The position numbers and the translations under genes were made by a program. Positions 10,875 to 20,181 of a stretch of DNA of 41,862 nt are shown one piece after another; the first letter of the stretch is position 1, and the number at the start of each line of letters is the position of its first letter. The stretch is from NCBI GenBank assembly GCA_023375785.1, contig SZWC01006749.1:52182-94043 (forward strand), in the 5' to 3' direction. The stretch is from Penium margaritaceum. Lineage: Eukaryota > Streptophyta > Zygnematophyceae > Desmidiales > Peniaceae. The notes beneath the pieces are model-generated. The model had not been told where the DNA came from. It made no database searches and worked only from the letters and a program-made list of their open reading frames with translations.

Positions 10875-10884
10875 CTCCCCTTGG
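10875..10884 (-). promoter_or_regulatory. Element D polypurine tract
   Basis: The minus strand reads CCAAGGGGAG followed directly by the TGTTGG start of the 3' LTR, the standard layout of a PPT. Confidence 0.75.
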
Positions 10885-10997
10885 CTGACATAGCCGTCCA
10901 CGCCAGAACAAATGAACGAAGGCACGGAACAACAACGTATGCCAAACCACAATGTGCACCAGTAAACCACACACGCACTGATCTGCTACCTATTGAA

Positions 10998-11380
10998 GAT
11001 CTCCCTCGACACTGGCACATCTCACCAAGTGTTTGGGTATCGACCATGAAAGGAGTGATGCACACGCGCACAAACCAGTGTAATGCACATCATACACATG
11101 TCAGACGACAAGATGGTCTCGTCGTGACACTGGCCGTACCAGTGCCCGGGTCTCGACCGCTACGAGCAATCCAACACAATATCATCATCATCCAAACACA
11201 GGATCATGGGAGGATCTCCTTGTAACATGGGTGCAACTCACCACGTGTCCGGGTCTCGACCATTAAGAGCGACCCAGCTCGCATGCACATGCCACACATA
11301 GTATAGCCACACACCAAGACACGATCACATGGTCTCCTCGTGACACTGGTACAACCTACCAAGTGTCCGGGTCGCGACCA
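10998..11380 (+). repeat. Array of four diverged U motifs beside the D 3' LTR
   Basis: Copies at 10,998-11,046, 11,115-11,158, 11,213-11,264 and 11,331-11,380 are spaced about 100-120 bp apart. The common skeleton is TCTCC-TCG-ACACTGG-ACA-CC-ACC-AGTG-CCGGGTCTCGACC. They resemble the two copies inside each D LTR. On the minus strand the copies read as a loosely conserved V-T-TLGELYQC-EE peptide, but the reading frames are not joined, so I treat this as a DNA repeat. Confidence 0.6.
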
Positions 11381-11781
11381 ACAGTGTTCTACCATCCACA
11401 TGCAGCTGTGCAAGCACGTAGCATGAGCCACATGCTGGATGCTGTAGATGCTCACAGCAACGCATGGACCTCGCCATGCATCTCCCATGATGTCGCGTTA
11501 GGTCGAGGTCCACACAACACTCCCCCTAGGCAGATGAACCTGGAAGTGATGTCCTCGATGGAGATGTTGATGTCGTAGCTGAACAGATCCTGGGCGATGA
11601 GTCATGTGGTGTGTCCATCATATAGAGATAGCTCCTCCTGTCATGTACGAGCCGGCTCCCTCCCTCAAAGACGGAGTGGTATCTCCGGCTACGGCTCCTC
11701 ACGTTGCAGCTGCATCACCTATAGTACCAGTCCTCGCGTGACTGCCAAGGGTCCCAACTCACAGTCTCCCCTGTCTCCGCT

Positions 11782-14001
11782 CTAACGCGGTGTATCTGTG
11801 TACGTCGGAGGAAAGGAAATGGACAAGCAGCACACGAGCGTGAATGAAGTGGCGGAGCTGGCCTTCGATGCGGGACAGCGCACCCTGAGGCACAAGGCTG
11901 TACGTCCAGAGGAGGAGGGATGGAGCGACGAATCGAAAGCACCATCACCACTCATGGACAAAGGTGATGATGGAGTAGCTGAGTCGGGTGGATGAAGGTA
12001 CGTGATGGCAGCAGCAAAAGGAAGAGCGATGACGGAGTCGTCAGGAACAACGATGGCAGAAACTGAAGGCACGCTCAACTCTCCTGTGGTAGTGTCTACA
12101 GTTGACGTCATACTCGAAGCTGGTACATGATCCTCCTCGAGTGTGGGTGTGCCAGATGCTGGTGGCGTAAAGCTCATGCCGATAGTGGTGATGCTCCCCT
12201 CCTCTGAGAATCACTCACACGCTGCCATCACCTCCCATTGCAGCATCATTACACGCTCGTGCAGGTCAGCGTAATCTGCCTCGGACATGTGGAGGTGGCC
12301 CATGTCTACCTCCCGTAGGATAAACTATGCCTCACTGGATGCTGCACATGCAGACTACAGAACTCGCGAGTACAGCTCTATCTGCATCTCTATTGGTGAA
12401 GACGATGGAGCCGGTGCTGCTGCATCCTCCTGGGGGTCAACCAAACTCGCAATGTGCTGAGACGCTGGAACATCAGATGCAGCTGCAGGTGTCACATCCA
12501 CACCACAGCTCGAGTATGTCATATGAGGAGTGAGCGGTCACATGCCGAGAGAAAAGGAGGAGGAGTCGTCAGAGTCTGTGGAGCATGTAGAAATGTTGTC
12601 CGAGCAGGTACTGCCACTCTCAGCGTCGATGTGATCAGCACGGTCACCAACAGGTGAAAACGAGGGGGCAGAACTCAGCTCCTGCTGACGAGGTGACTCC
12701 ATCCGCGTGTACGGATCTCCTCCAGTGTCCTCGATTGCCGCCGTAGTGGACACAGGTGTGCAGGACTCCAGCTCGACAATGCACGTCAAGGCGACCAACA
12801 AGCGCAGCTGGCACTCACGCACTGTCTCGCCGGGAAGGCTGGTCGCTGCCACCTGCTCGATAATGGAGTGAGGATCACCGTCTGACTCCATCATGTGTGT
12901 CACTGCTCCGTTGTGTGTACGGGATCCCGTAGACTCTGGGAACACCAATGACTCCTCACGCTGAAGCTGGTCCTCAGGTGACACAGGTGACACGGTGGAG
13001 CTTGTTGTGTGTGCTGTAGCACATGTCCCAGTGACATCTCTCATAACTGCTACTCTCAAGAATGTCTCAACCGCTAAAAGACCAGCCGGCCGACTCTGCT
13101 CATGCACTACGACCGCTCTCAGGCTGGAGTGGGTCGCGAGCGCTAACGCCCCCGGAAATCCGTATGGGACATCTTGATCCACACCGGGCTCCTGTGCCAC
13201 TACCAAGCCACTACCGGTCGGACTCGCGAGTGCCACTACCCAGGCACGCGTCACCTACACTCCTCCTGATGCAACCTACTGCTACGGAACGTCCGGCTGC
13301 TACCCCAGCGTAGATGTCGACCTCGATGACATGCAAGTCCCAAGTACTCCAACATCCGCCGGACTGGTATGAGTCTGCTGCACACTCTCCCCCAAAAGTC
13401 CGGTAGATGTATCCCGATCCGTACGGGACTCCTGTGCCATCCGTGGGCCTCCACCGGTCGGAGCCGCAAGTGGCACCGTCCAGAGACGCCATGCCTGCGC
13501 TCCTCCTGATGTCACCTGTTGTTACGGAAGATCCGGATCCAGCCCGGACGACAACAGGCAAGTCTCCACCATGAACGCCATGTCGGGATCAGACTCCACG
13601 CCATGTGCTGTCACCGTATCATCTGAGTCTGCCTGAGTGGACGCTCGGGCACCACGGCCTGGCGCAAGTGCGGATTCTGTCGCTACGGTTACAACAGGCA
13701 ATACGCGGTGACCACACTCCCCCTCGACAGGTACCACAACAGAAGCCGAGGAGGTAGAGGGTGTATCAAACGTGACGTGAGTACAACGTGCAGAGTGCCG
13801 ACGTTGACGCCGCGGGGACACACGACTGGAACGACTGCATGAAGACATGTCATTGCGAGGTGGCGTCGAGGTTGCAGGAGAGTGTAGTATCGAGAGGATG
13901 GTGGTAGCTTGGGACATACCGACAGGTGAAGCTGAAGGGACACCATCGAATGAGGAAGAACGAGAGAATGAAGGAGATGTGGTCGAAGAGGCTGTCGACA
14001 A
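11782..14001 (-). pseudogene. Element D long Ser/Thr-rich frame of unknown function, broken
   Basis: A single minus-strand frame can be followed for about 740 codons, from about 14,001 to TAG at 11,782. It has around ten in-frame stops, mostly TAG, clustered at 13,255-13,335 and 12,200-12,540. The open blocks are 14,001-13,522, 13,254-12,538 and 12,177-11,782. The product is rich in Ser, Thr, Pro, Val and acidic residues. It contains an internal tandem duplication of about 255 bp: the block starting TSGGAQAWR near 13,510 returns near 13,255. I found no protease, integrase, RT or RNase H motif. The frame lies in the same register as the upstream zinc knuckle, so it may be the C-terminal part of a long gag-like protein. 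Confidence 0.55.
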
Positions 14002-14044
14002 ACTAGTAGCAGAAGCACGCTCAGCGACGACGAGGTCACAAAGC

Positions 14045-14290
14045 CGCTACACTATCTGCCGCAGGCCGTGGATCTTGACGAGTATACTCGCCAGAGGTCC
14101 AGCTAGGGGATCTACCAAAGCCGAAAGATCCGTATGCTGTAGAGGATGCAGGCTCGGACGAGGCTGAAGCCAAGGTGGATGCCAGCCGCGAGGGCGCGTC
14201 CAGCAGCGACGCCAACCATGATGTCCATCACCACAGTAATAGCAAGCAAACGTGCATGGCGCTTGCTCAAATGTCTACGCACTCATCTTG
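14045..14290 (-). pseudogene. Element D gag-like fragment with CCHC zinc knuckle
   Basis: The minus-strand frame encodes CYYCGDGHHGWRRC at 14,244-14,203, an exact C-X2-C-X4-H-X4-C knuckle as found in retroelement Gag nucleocapsids. Trp/Pro/Arg-rich residues follow. A stop near 14,045 separates it from the long frame that continues in the same register. Upstream, in-frame stops are frequent up to about 14,700. This is the only retroelement protein motif I find in D, and it indicates that D once packaged its own RNA or borrowed a gag. Confidence 0.65.
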
Positions 14291-15113
14291 TGCGCTGGAC
14301 GATAGATAGGTGCCGATGGCACCTACTCCCGGTGGTAAACACCAAGCCGCGGGAGAGGATGAGGCCAGTATGTGCTGTCACTCCTGGAGGTCACGGCGTC
14401 GGGGTCAGCAAACGTGACCAGACGGGACAAGCTGCTCTACCACAGCACGCCCAAAGACTAAAGTCTGACCAGCTGCGGCTACTAATGCTGCTGTCATTAA
14501 TAGAGCGAAGACTGCTCCAAGAAGAGAAGGGGTGGTGGCTGCAGATGTGGCTGCTGCTCCAAGCGATAGACGACCCAGTCCTCGGTGATGGAAAGGTAGG
14601 AATCCGCCGTCGATCTTCCGGAGTGAACTGCGCGCACCGATCCACGGGCCCCAGGGAGACGCCGGTCCACGATGCGTCTAGAAACGGTAATCGCCGCCGA
14701 CGACAATCTGTTGTCAGCTGGGAAGGAGGGAGTGTAAATGCAGCTTCAACTGCCCCTCACTATGTAGTCGTTTCAACTCCGCCCGCCACTGCTATTGCTG
14801 CCACGAAAGCTGCTACTACTGCGGTGGTTGTAGTTGAACGATTTTTTTTTTATTCTCTTAGCCTCAGGCCCCCTTTTGTGTTTTTCCTTCGCCCTCATCC
14901 TCTACCTTTTTTTTCGTTCTCCCCTCTGCTCGCCTTCAGCCCTCACTCTTGGTTATTTTTTGTCTCTTTTCCACTCGCTTTCAGGCGTATCCCTTTTCGT
15001 ATTTTTTTCACTCGTATCCACTATTCTCGATTGCCCCAAAGTTGGGACAAATAAGAAAATAGGGGGAGGAGGAAGGGGTGTCCGGCTTGTCCAGCCCTCC
15101 ATCCCGTTCACTG

Positions 15114-15400
15114 CTCGCTCGCTCCCTCGCTGAGCGAGCGAGTGAGCGAGCGAGTGGCAGACGAGAGGGGGGGGGTCCGTCCCTCTCCGCCGTCGGCCCC
15201 TCCGTCAGTCGGCCGACGGGGCCGACGGGCCCCTCTGAGGGGCCCTTTGGAGGGGCTCGACGGGGCCCTCCAAGGGCCCCCTCGAGAAGAGGGCAGGGGG
15301 GCAAACGGGGCCGACGGGCCCCCTTGGAGAGGCCCCCCTGATGGGGGTCGAGGGGGTCCCTCCAAGGGGGCGGGGCCCCTCAGAGGAGGGCTGCGAGGTC
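15114..15400. repeat. GC-rich, strongly self-complementary leader segment of D
   Basis: It opens with a palindrome of CTCGCTCGCTC against GAGCGAGCGAG (about 15,115-15,153). Runs of GGGCCCC, GAGGGGCCC and CCAAGGGGG in both polarities follow, able to form many alternative stems. It lies in the 5' leader of D between PBS and gag-like region. Structure is inferred from visible complementarity only. Confidence 0.6.
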
Positions 15401-15900
15401 CTCCTGCAGTAGCAGCTGCAGCGGCGGGTGTAGCTGCTGCGGTTGTTGCTTCTGTTGCTGCTTCCGCCGTTGCTGCTGCTACTACTCTGCGGTAGCAGCT
15501 GCTTCTGCTGCTTGATGCTACCGCCGCTCTTATTGCTGCTGCTTCCGCTGCTGCTACTACTGCTCTAAACTGCGTAGCAGCTATTGCTGCTACTTACTGC
15601 TGCCGCGGCTGCCGCTTGCTGCTGCCACCACTGCTATTTGCTGTTGCACGCTGTTGTTGCTGCCGCCGCTGCTACAGTGGCTACTGCTGTTGCTGCTATG
15701 TGAGGCTGCTACAAATGCTAGTACTAGCCGTTGCTGCTGCTCCTACGGCCACTGCTGTTGTTGCCGTGAGGAGCAGCTCTGCCGCCACTACCCCAGCTAC
15801 GTGGCACTGTAGCTGTCGCGGCTGCCACGTCTGCTGTTGCTACTTCTGTTGCCGCCGCAGTCCTCATGCTGCTGTACGTGGCTCACCGGCCTTGTGGTGT
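15395..15900. repeat. Degenerate GCT/TGC triplet tract in the D leader
   Basis: The plus strand shows long imperfect runs of GCT, TGC, GTT and GCC triplets, and the minus strand shows the CAG/GCA equivalents. It translates to Ala/Leu/Cys- or Gln/Ser-rich nonsense in every frame, so I do not call a gene. A similar but shorter tract lies upstream of copia B gag at 25,555-25,930. Confidence 0.7.
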
Positions 15901-16014
15901 TCACGTGCAGTTGTTTCACGCTCCCTCACACTACTGCCAGAGTGGTGCCACGTGGCGCGTTCTCTTTGCGTTCCGCCCACTACTGCTGCTTCTGCTACTC
16001 ACACGCCCCCCTGT

Positions 16015-16028
16015 GCTCTGATTCCAAA
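16015..16028 (-). promoter_or_regulatory. Element D primer-binding site
   Basis: The minus strand reads TTTGGAATCAGAGC directly behind the 5' LTR. It differs by one base from the initiator-Met-tRNA-complementary TTTGGTATCAGAGC. Confidence 0.8.
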
Positions 16029-16693
16029 TTCGAATACTTTAGGGCATGCAGGCCCATGCAAAAAATGAACATGAGCTCTGTGTGTGAGTGCAATGCAAGA
16101 CGGCAAGAATTTGGCTAAGTCTGGAACGCTGCATATAAAAGAATAAGCAGAGGGTACAAGTGAGCCCCTAGCGGGCTTAAGTAGGGGCGCTGGCAGCAAG
16201 ACGCACCGGGCCCCGTCACCCCCGCTGAACCCAAACGAGTCAGCAGGGAGAACACACTACGTACACCACTATAACAATAACGGTGGTCTCCTCGAGGCAC
16301 CGAAACAGCTCTCTGAGTGCCTGGGTCTCGACCACCGAGAAAATAGGAGCAGTGCCAAAAAATCTCAGAATCAACGTCCAGACACCACACACGACTTTCC
16401 GACCATCGGAAGCGCTAGTACAGTCACCGGGTCTCCTCGTCGCACCGGTACAGTCCACCGGATGCGCGGGTCTCAACCCACCGAGAAAACTCTCCTAGCT
16501 CCTGTCAAGCCCACAGGGTTGCCGGAACGCATCGACCGCATCTCGCTGGTGCTGTAGTAGGTTCTGGAGAAGTCTCGGGCACTCCGGAGGCTCGTCGTGT
16601 CTTCACGCCCTCCTCTATCATATACCGCCAACGTGGGTATATGGATAATGCATCGGCGTCAGTTGTGACGGGTGGAAGCCACACAAACCAACA
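16029..16693 (-). repeat. Element D 5' LTR (intact)
   Basis: About 665 bp, matching the two pieces of the split 3' LTR after copia A is removed. It starts TGTTGGTTTGTG on the minus strand and ends next to the PBS. It carries two U motifs. The sequence near 16,380 is the uninterrupted homologue of the copia A insertion site. Confidence 0.85.
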
Positions 16694-17154
16694 GCAACCT
16701 CTAAGCGGATGGGGTCATGGACGTTGATGCTGTGGGTGTGGACTCCAGTAGTGAGGTGAAACGCTCCCCCAGGCTTTGGACGTACGCAACCTGGTGAACA
16801 TGCACTATGAGACAAGAACGGTCGCGCTCAAGCTCCATGCCTTAGAAGATGTGAGCAGGCTCTAAGTCTTTCATCTTGTACGTGGACTGCAAAAGCGTCT
16901 TTACTGGCTTGACAGCAGCCTGACTGGGCGATGCTTTCAGTAGGTCGTCCACGAAGACGAGAACAACAACGAACGGAGTAGAGGTTGGATTGAAAAAGAG
17001 TAAAGTGTCCCCCGTACTGCGTCGGTAACCTCCTCTCTCAAGAGTGGATGTGATCTCTTGGTTCCAGCACCGAGGCAATAGCTTCAGGCCATAGAGAGCC
17101 TTCCGCAGCCGCCAGATTCGGTTATTGCCGTCAGAAAAGCCGGGAGGCTGAATC
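16694..17154 (-). pseudogene. Copia B segment 2: central reverse transcriptase
   Basis: Reads QPPGFSDG, then RIWRLRKALYGLK, PRCWNQEITSTLERGG, then the catalytic motif as FVDD (16,955-16,944), then YKMKDLEPAHIF, a TAA at 16,842, and GMELERDR...LGERF. The segment stops at the D junction, where TAG replaces a residue just before the LTR. The RT active-site aspartates are still present. The flanks are element C on the right (GAATC at 17,150-17,154) and element D on the left. Confidence 0.9.
17150..17154. other. Target-site duplication of element C, left (GAATC)
   Basis: Perfect match to GAATC at 21,216-21,220. Removing C and one copy joins DEEICMI to QPPGFSDG in the RT of copia B. Confidence 0.95.
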
Positions 17155-17715
17155 TGTTGGCCTGAGGGTGAGTGTGCACCCTGGAGGGTCCCTAGCAATG
17201 GCTGGTTCACACCACCAACTGTTTTTGGAGAGACTGAAACTATGGAGGCAACTGGTTCCAAGGATGGCAGAAAACTAGTCAGAGAGTGAGGCAATAGTTT
17301 TGGCCTCAATTGGATGGGAATTAACACTTGATCAAGGCTCACAAGCAGTGGCATTTTATAGCCACTGATCTAAGCTTTCCAGAACACCAAAGCATGCCAG
17401 ATTTGGAGCTTCCTAGCAGATTCTATGGCTTCTAGAGTGCTCCTTGGTAGGCTGTCCTTTTCCCACCTAGGAAGGCATCCCTTCCCTCCTCTAGAAGCTT
17501 CTGCCCCTTCCTAGATTCCTCAGCTTGCTTCTAGTAGGAGGGAAGGTGTCCAGAAGACCAAGACACCTCTAGATGCCTTGTAGGACAAGTCACCCCTTCT
17601 AGAAGGTGTGCCACCTTCCTGGACCCTCACCTGGCCTTCTAGAAACTTAAAGAGGAACTCTAGAGGTTGAGCTAGCTTCCTGGCATCTATTTTCCACCTC
17701 CCTTGAGGCAGGGCA

Positions 17716-17716
17716 N
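17716..17716. other. Single unresolved base inside the C 3' LTR
   Basis: A lone N at the point where the LTR sequence jumps back by about 473 bases. It marks a scaffold join rather than a biological site. Confidence 0.8.
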
Positions 17717-18199
17717 TGGAGGCAACTGGTTCCAAGGATGGCAAAATCTGGTCAGAGAGTGAGGCAATAGTTTTGGCCTCAATTGGATGGGAATTAACAC
17801 TTGATCAAGGCTCACAAGCAGTGGCATTTTATAGCCACTGATCTAAGCTTTCCAGAACACCAAAGCATGCCAGATTTGGAGCTTCCTAGCAGATTCTATG
17901 GCTTCTAGAGTGCTCCTTGGTAGGCTGTCCTTTTCCCACCTAGGAAGGCATCCCTTCCCTCCTCTAGAAGCTTCTGCCCCTTCCTAGATTCCTCAGCTTG
18001 CTTCTAGTAGGAGGGAAGGTGTCCAGAAGACCAAGACAACTCTAGATGCCTTGTAGGACAAGTCACCCCTTCTAGAAGGTGTGCCACCTTCCTGGACCCT
18101 CACCTGGCCTTCTAGAAACCTAAAGAGGAACTCTAGAGGTTGAGCTAGCTTCCTGGCATCTATTTTCCACCTCCCTTGAGGCAGGGCATAATCTCATCT

Positions 18200-18265
18200 T
18201 GTGGGACTTGAACCCGGGCCCCTGCCTCTAGAGGTGGACACCATTATCCACTAAGCCACTAAGGC
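18200..18265 (-). repeat. tRNA-Arg-like module in the C 3' LTR
   Basis: The minus strand begins GCCTTAGTGGCTTAGTGG, resembling the start and D-arm/A-box of an arginine tRNA, and about 35 bases later carries GGGTTCAAGTCCCA, a good T-arm/B-box. The anticodon and acceptor stems do not pair, so it is not a functional tRNA gene. It lies about 60 bases into the LTR in element orientation. Confidence 0.6.
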
Positions 18266-18327
18266 TTGTCTTTTTGGTGTTCCTTTTTAGAGTCACTCCT
18301 GCCATGGTGAGGAGCATCATTCCAACA

Positions 18328-18340
18328 ATCTCCCCCTTGC
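18328..18340 (-). promoter_or_regulatory. Element C polypurine tract
   Basis: The minus strand reads GCAAGGGGGAGAT immediately before the TGTTGG LTR start, a typical plant copia PPT. Confidence 0.9.
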
Positions 18341-18480
18341 GCGTCACCCATGGCAGTTGTCCATGCTTAGCGTATAACTGAGGAGCCTCTCTCCTCATGG
18401 GAGGCGAGCTTACAATTTACTGCTCCCTCCCACTCAGCCCCATCCTTCTTGTGCAGTGCCTCCTTGAGGCTCCTCTTGCG
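18341..18480 (-). pseudogene. Element C remnant of the RT N-terminus
   Basis: The frame SLKEALHKKDGAEWEGAVN corresponds to the segment that opens copia RT domains (EA...W..A...E). It is one frame off from the integrase frame, so a small indel lies near 18,470. After about 30 residues it reaches TAA and within about 40 bases the PPT. The rest of RT and all of RNase H are missing. This is a clean internal deletion. Confidence 0.75.
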
Positions 18481-19321
18481 CGAACCCAGTCCAAATGCCC
18501 TTGTCGGCATCGTATCTTTTTGTCCTTCTTCGCACACGGCTGCTCGTGCGGGGCTGTTGAGGCGGTTGTTCTTGTTGCTGTCCCCTTTCAGCGCCATCCT
18601 CTCCAAGCGCCTGCTCCTCCTCTCTTGGAGACCTTGGAGACATCGGTCGACTCCCCGCCTCCACGTCCATCTCCGGTGCTTCGGATTCCTCATCCGAACT
18701 GGCCGGAACAAATCCTGCCGGTCGCCCATCCCTCGGACGATCCTCTCCGGCTGGGGCTGCTGCGAGGACGTCACCCTCATTCACGTCCTCCGGCGTCTCC
18801 CCCTCAAGGAGTGGCATCCACTCCTCCCTCTTGGAGAGACCTGCCTCCTTGTCTGTCCAACGGTTTTTCTCGTCGAACGTGACGTCGTGACTCCGCACAA
18901 TCTGCTGCCTCCTTGGGTCAAAGAGCCGGTACGCCTTGCTTCCGCTCTCATATCCAAGGAAAATACACCGGCGGGTACGCGGGTCCAGCTTACTCCGTCC
19001 CTCACGTGCCTGCACCATTGCATGTGCAACACAACCAAACGTGCGGAGGTGACCCACTGCCGGCTTCCTCCCGCTCCAGACTTCTTGTGGCGTCTTCCAC
19101 ACATTGCTCTCCTTGTCCTTCAGCGGCTTGGTCAGCATGAGATTCATGATGTACGCTGATGTCCTTGCCGCATCCGCCCAGTACCGTTGTGTAAGGCCGG
19201 CGTCGCTCAACATGGATCGCACCATGTTAAGGATTGTGCGATTCGCTCTCTCTGCGACGCCATTCTGTTGTGGGGAGTGTGGAGTTGTTTTCTGCCACTC
19301 AATCCCCTTGCTCTTCATCCA
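18434..19321 (-). pseudogene. Element C integrase (C-terminal half) and linker
   Basis: Starts at the gap edge with the last part of the catalytic core: HSPQQNGVAERANRTI carries the catalytic Glu (19,252-19,250). The conserved YWADAARTSAYIMN and the C-terminal GYESGSKAYRLFDP region follow, then an acidic, Gln/Pro-rich linker ending at a stop at 18,434. This part has no internal stop and is well preserved. The first two catalytic Asp residues must lie in the unsequenced gap. A frameshift close to the end separates it from the RT remnant. Confidence 0.9.
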
Positions 19322-20181
19322 NNNNNNNNNNNNNNNNNNNNNNNNNNNNNNNNNNNNNNNNNNNNNNNNNNNNNNNNNNNNNNNNNNNNNNNNNNNNNNN
19401 NNNNNNNNNNNNNNNNNNNNNNNNNNNNNNNNNNNNNNNNNNNNNNNNNNNNNNNNNNNNNNNNNNNNNNNNNNNNNNNNNNNNNNNNNNNNNNNNNNNN
19501 NNNNNNNNNNNNNNNNNNNNNNNNNNNNNNNNNNNNNNNNNNNNNNNNNNNNNNNNNNNNNNNNNNNNNNNNNNNNNNNNNNNNNNNNNNNNNNNNNNNN
19601 NNNNNNNNNNNNNNNNNNNNNNNNNNNNNNNNNNNNNNNNNNNNNNNNNNNNNNNNNNNNNNNNNNNNNNNNNNNNNNNNNNNNNNNNNNNNNNNNNNNN
19701 NNNNNNNNNNNNNNNNNNNNNNNNNNNNNNNNNNNNNNNNNNNNNNNNNNNNNNNNNNNNNNNNNNNNNNNNNNNNNNNNNNNNNNNNNNNNNNNNNNNN
19801 NNNNNNNNNNNNNNNNNNNNNNNNNNNNNNNNNNNNNNNNNNNNNNNNNNNNNNNNNNNNNNNNNNNNNNNNNNNNNNNNNNNNNNNNNNNNNNNNNNNN
19901 NNNNNNNNNNNNNNNNNNNNNNNNNNNNNNNNNNNNNNNNNNNNNNNNNNNNNNNNNNNNNNNNNNNNNNNNNNNNNNNNNNNNNNNNNNNNNNNNNNNN
20001 NNNNNNNNNNNNNNNNNNNNNNNNNNNNNNNNNNNNNNNNNNNNNNNNNNNNNNNNNNNNNNNNNNNNNNNNNNNNNNNNNNNNNNNNNNNNNNNNNNNN
20101 NNNNNNNNNNNNNNNNNNNNNNNNNNNNNNNNNNNNNNNNNNNNNNNNNNNNNNNNNNNNNNNNNNNNNNNNNNNNNNNNN
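19322..20181. other. Assembly gap (860 N)
   Basis: The gap lies inside element C between the gag N-terminus and the integrase. By order in copia elements it should hide the rest of gag with its zinc knuckle, the protease, and the integrase N-terminus. The true length may differ from 860. Confidence 0.95.

Larger units (their letters stand above)
1755..16693 (-). mobile_element. Element D: LTR retrotransposon without recognisable pol, hosting copia A
   Basis: D is about 6.5 kb after subtracting copia A. It runs on the minus strand: 5' LTR 16,693-16,029, PBS TTTGGAATCAGAGC at 16,028-16,015, an internal region of about 5.1 kb, PPT CCAAGGGGAG at 10,884-10,875, and a 3' LTR split by copia A (10,874-10,562 plus 2,111-1,755). 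LTR ends are TGTTGG and, on the 3' copy, TTTCCA. The LTR copies differ by 11 sites over about 205 bp that I compared, so D is older than A or C. The internal region has a structured leader, a gag-like zinc knuckle and a long Ser/Thr-rich frame. No RT, integrase, protease or RNase H motif could be found, so D is probably non-autonomous. Confidence 0.8.
17155..18327 (-). repeat. Element C 3' LTR, with a probable assembly duplication
   Basis: The partner LTR is 700 bp, but this one measures 1,173 bp. Positions 17,155-17,715 equal LTR bases 1-561, a single N follows at 17,716, and 17,717-18,327 equal LTR bases 89-700. About 473 bp therefore occur twice around the N. The two copies differ at a few sites (for example GGCAGAAAACTAG versus GGCAAAATCTGG), so reads from another element copy may have been joined here. 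Confidence 0.85.

Noticed and set aside
10998..11380. CRISPR array suggested by regularly spaced repeats
   Set aside because: The repeats are diverged, spacing is irregular, and the sequence is inside a eukaryotic LTR retrotransposon.
14146..15054. A 302-codon plus-strand frame in element D
   Set aside because: It opposes the zinc-knuckle frame, shows no domain, and its end is a T-rich tract. The minus-strand register is better supported.
15142..16068. Plus-strand frames of Arg/Gly/Pro or Cys/Ala-rich composition
   Set aside because: They are translations of the GC-palindromic block and the triplet tract, and similar frames exist in other registers.
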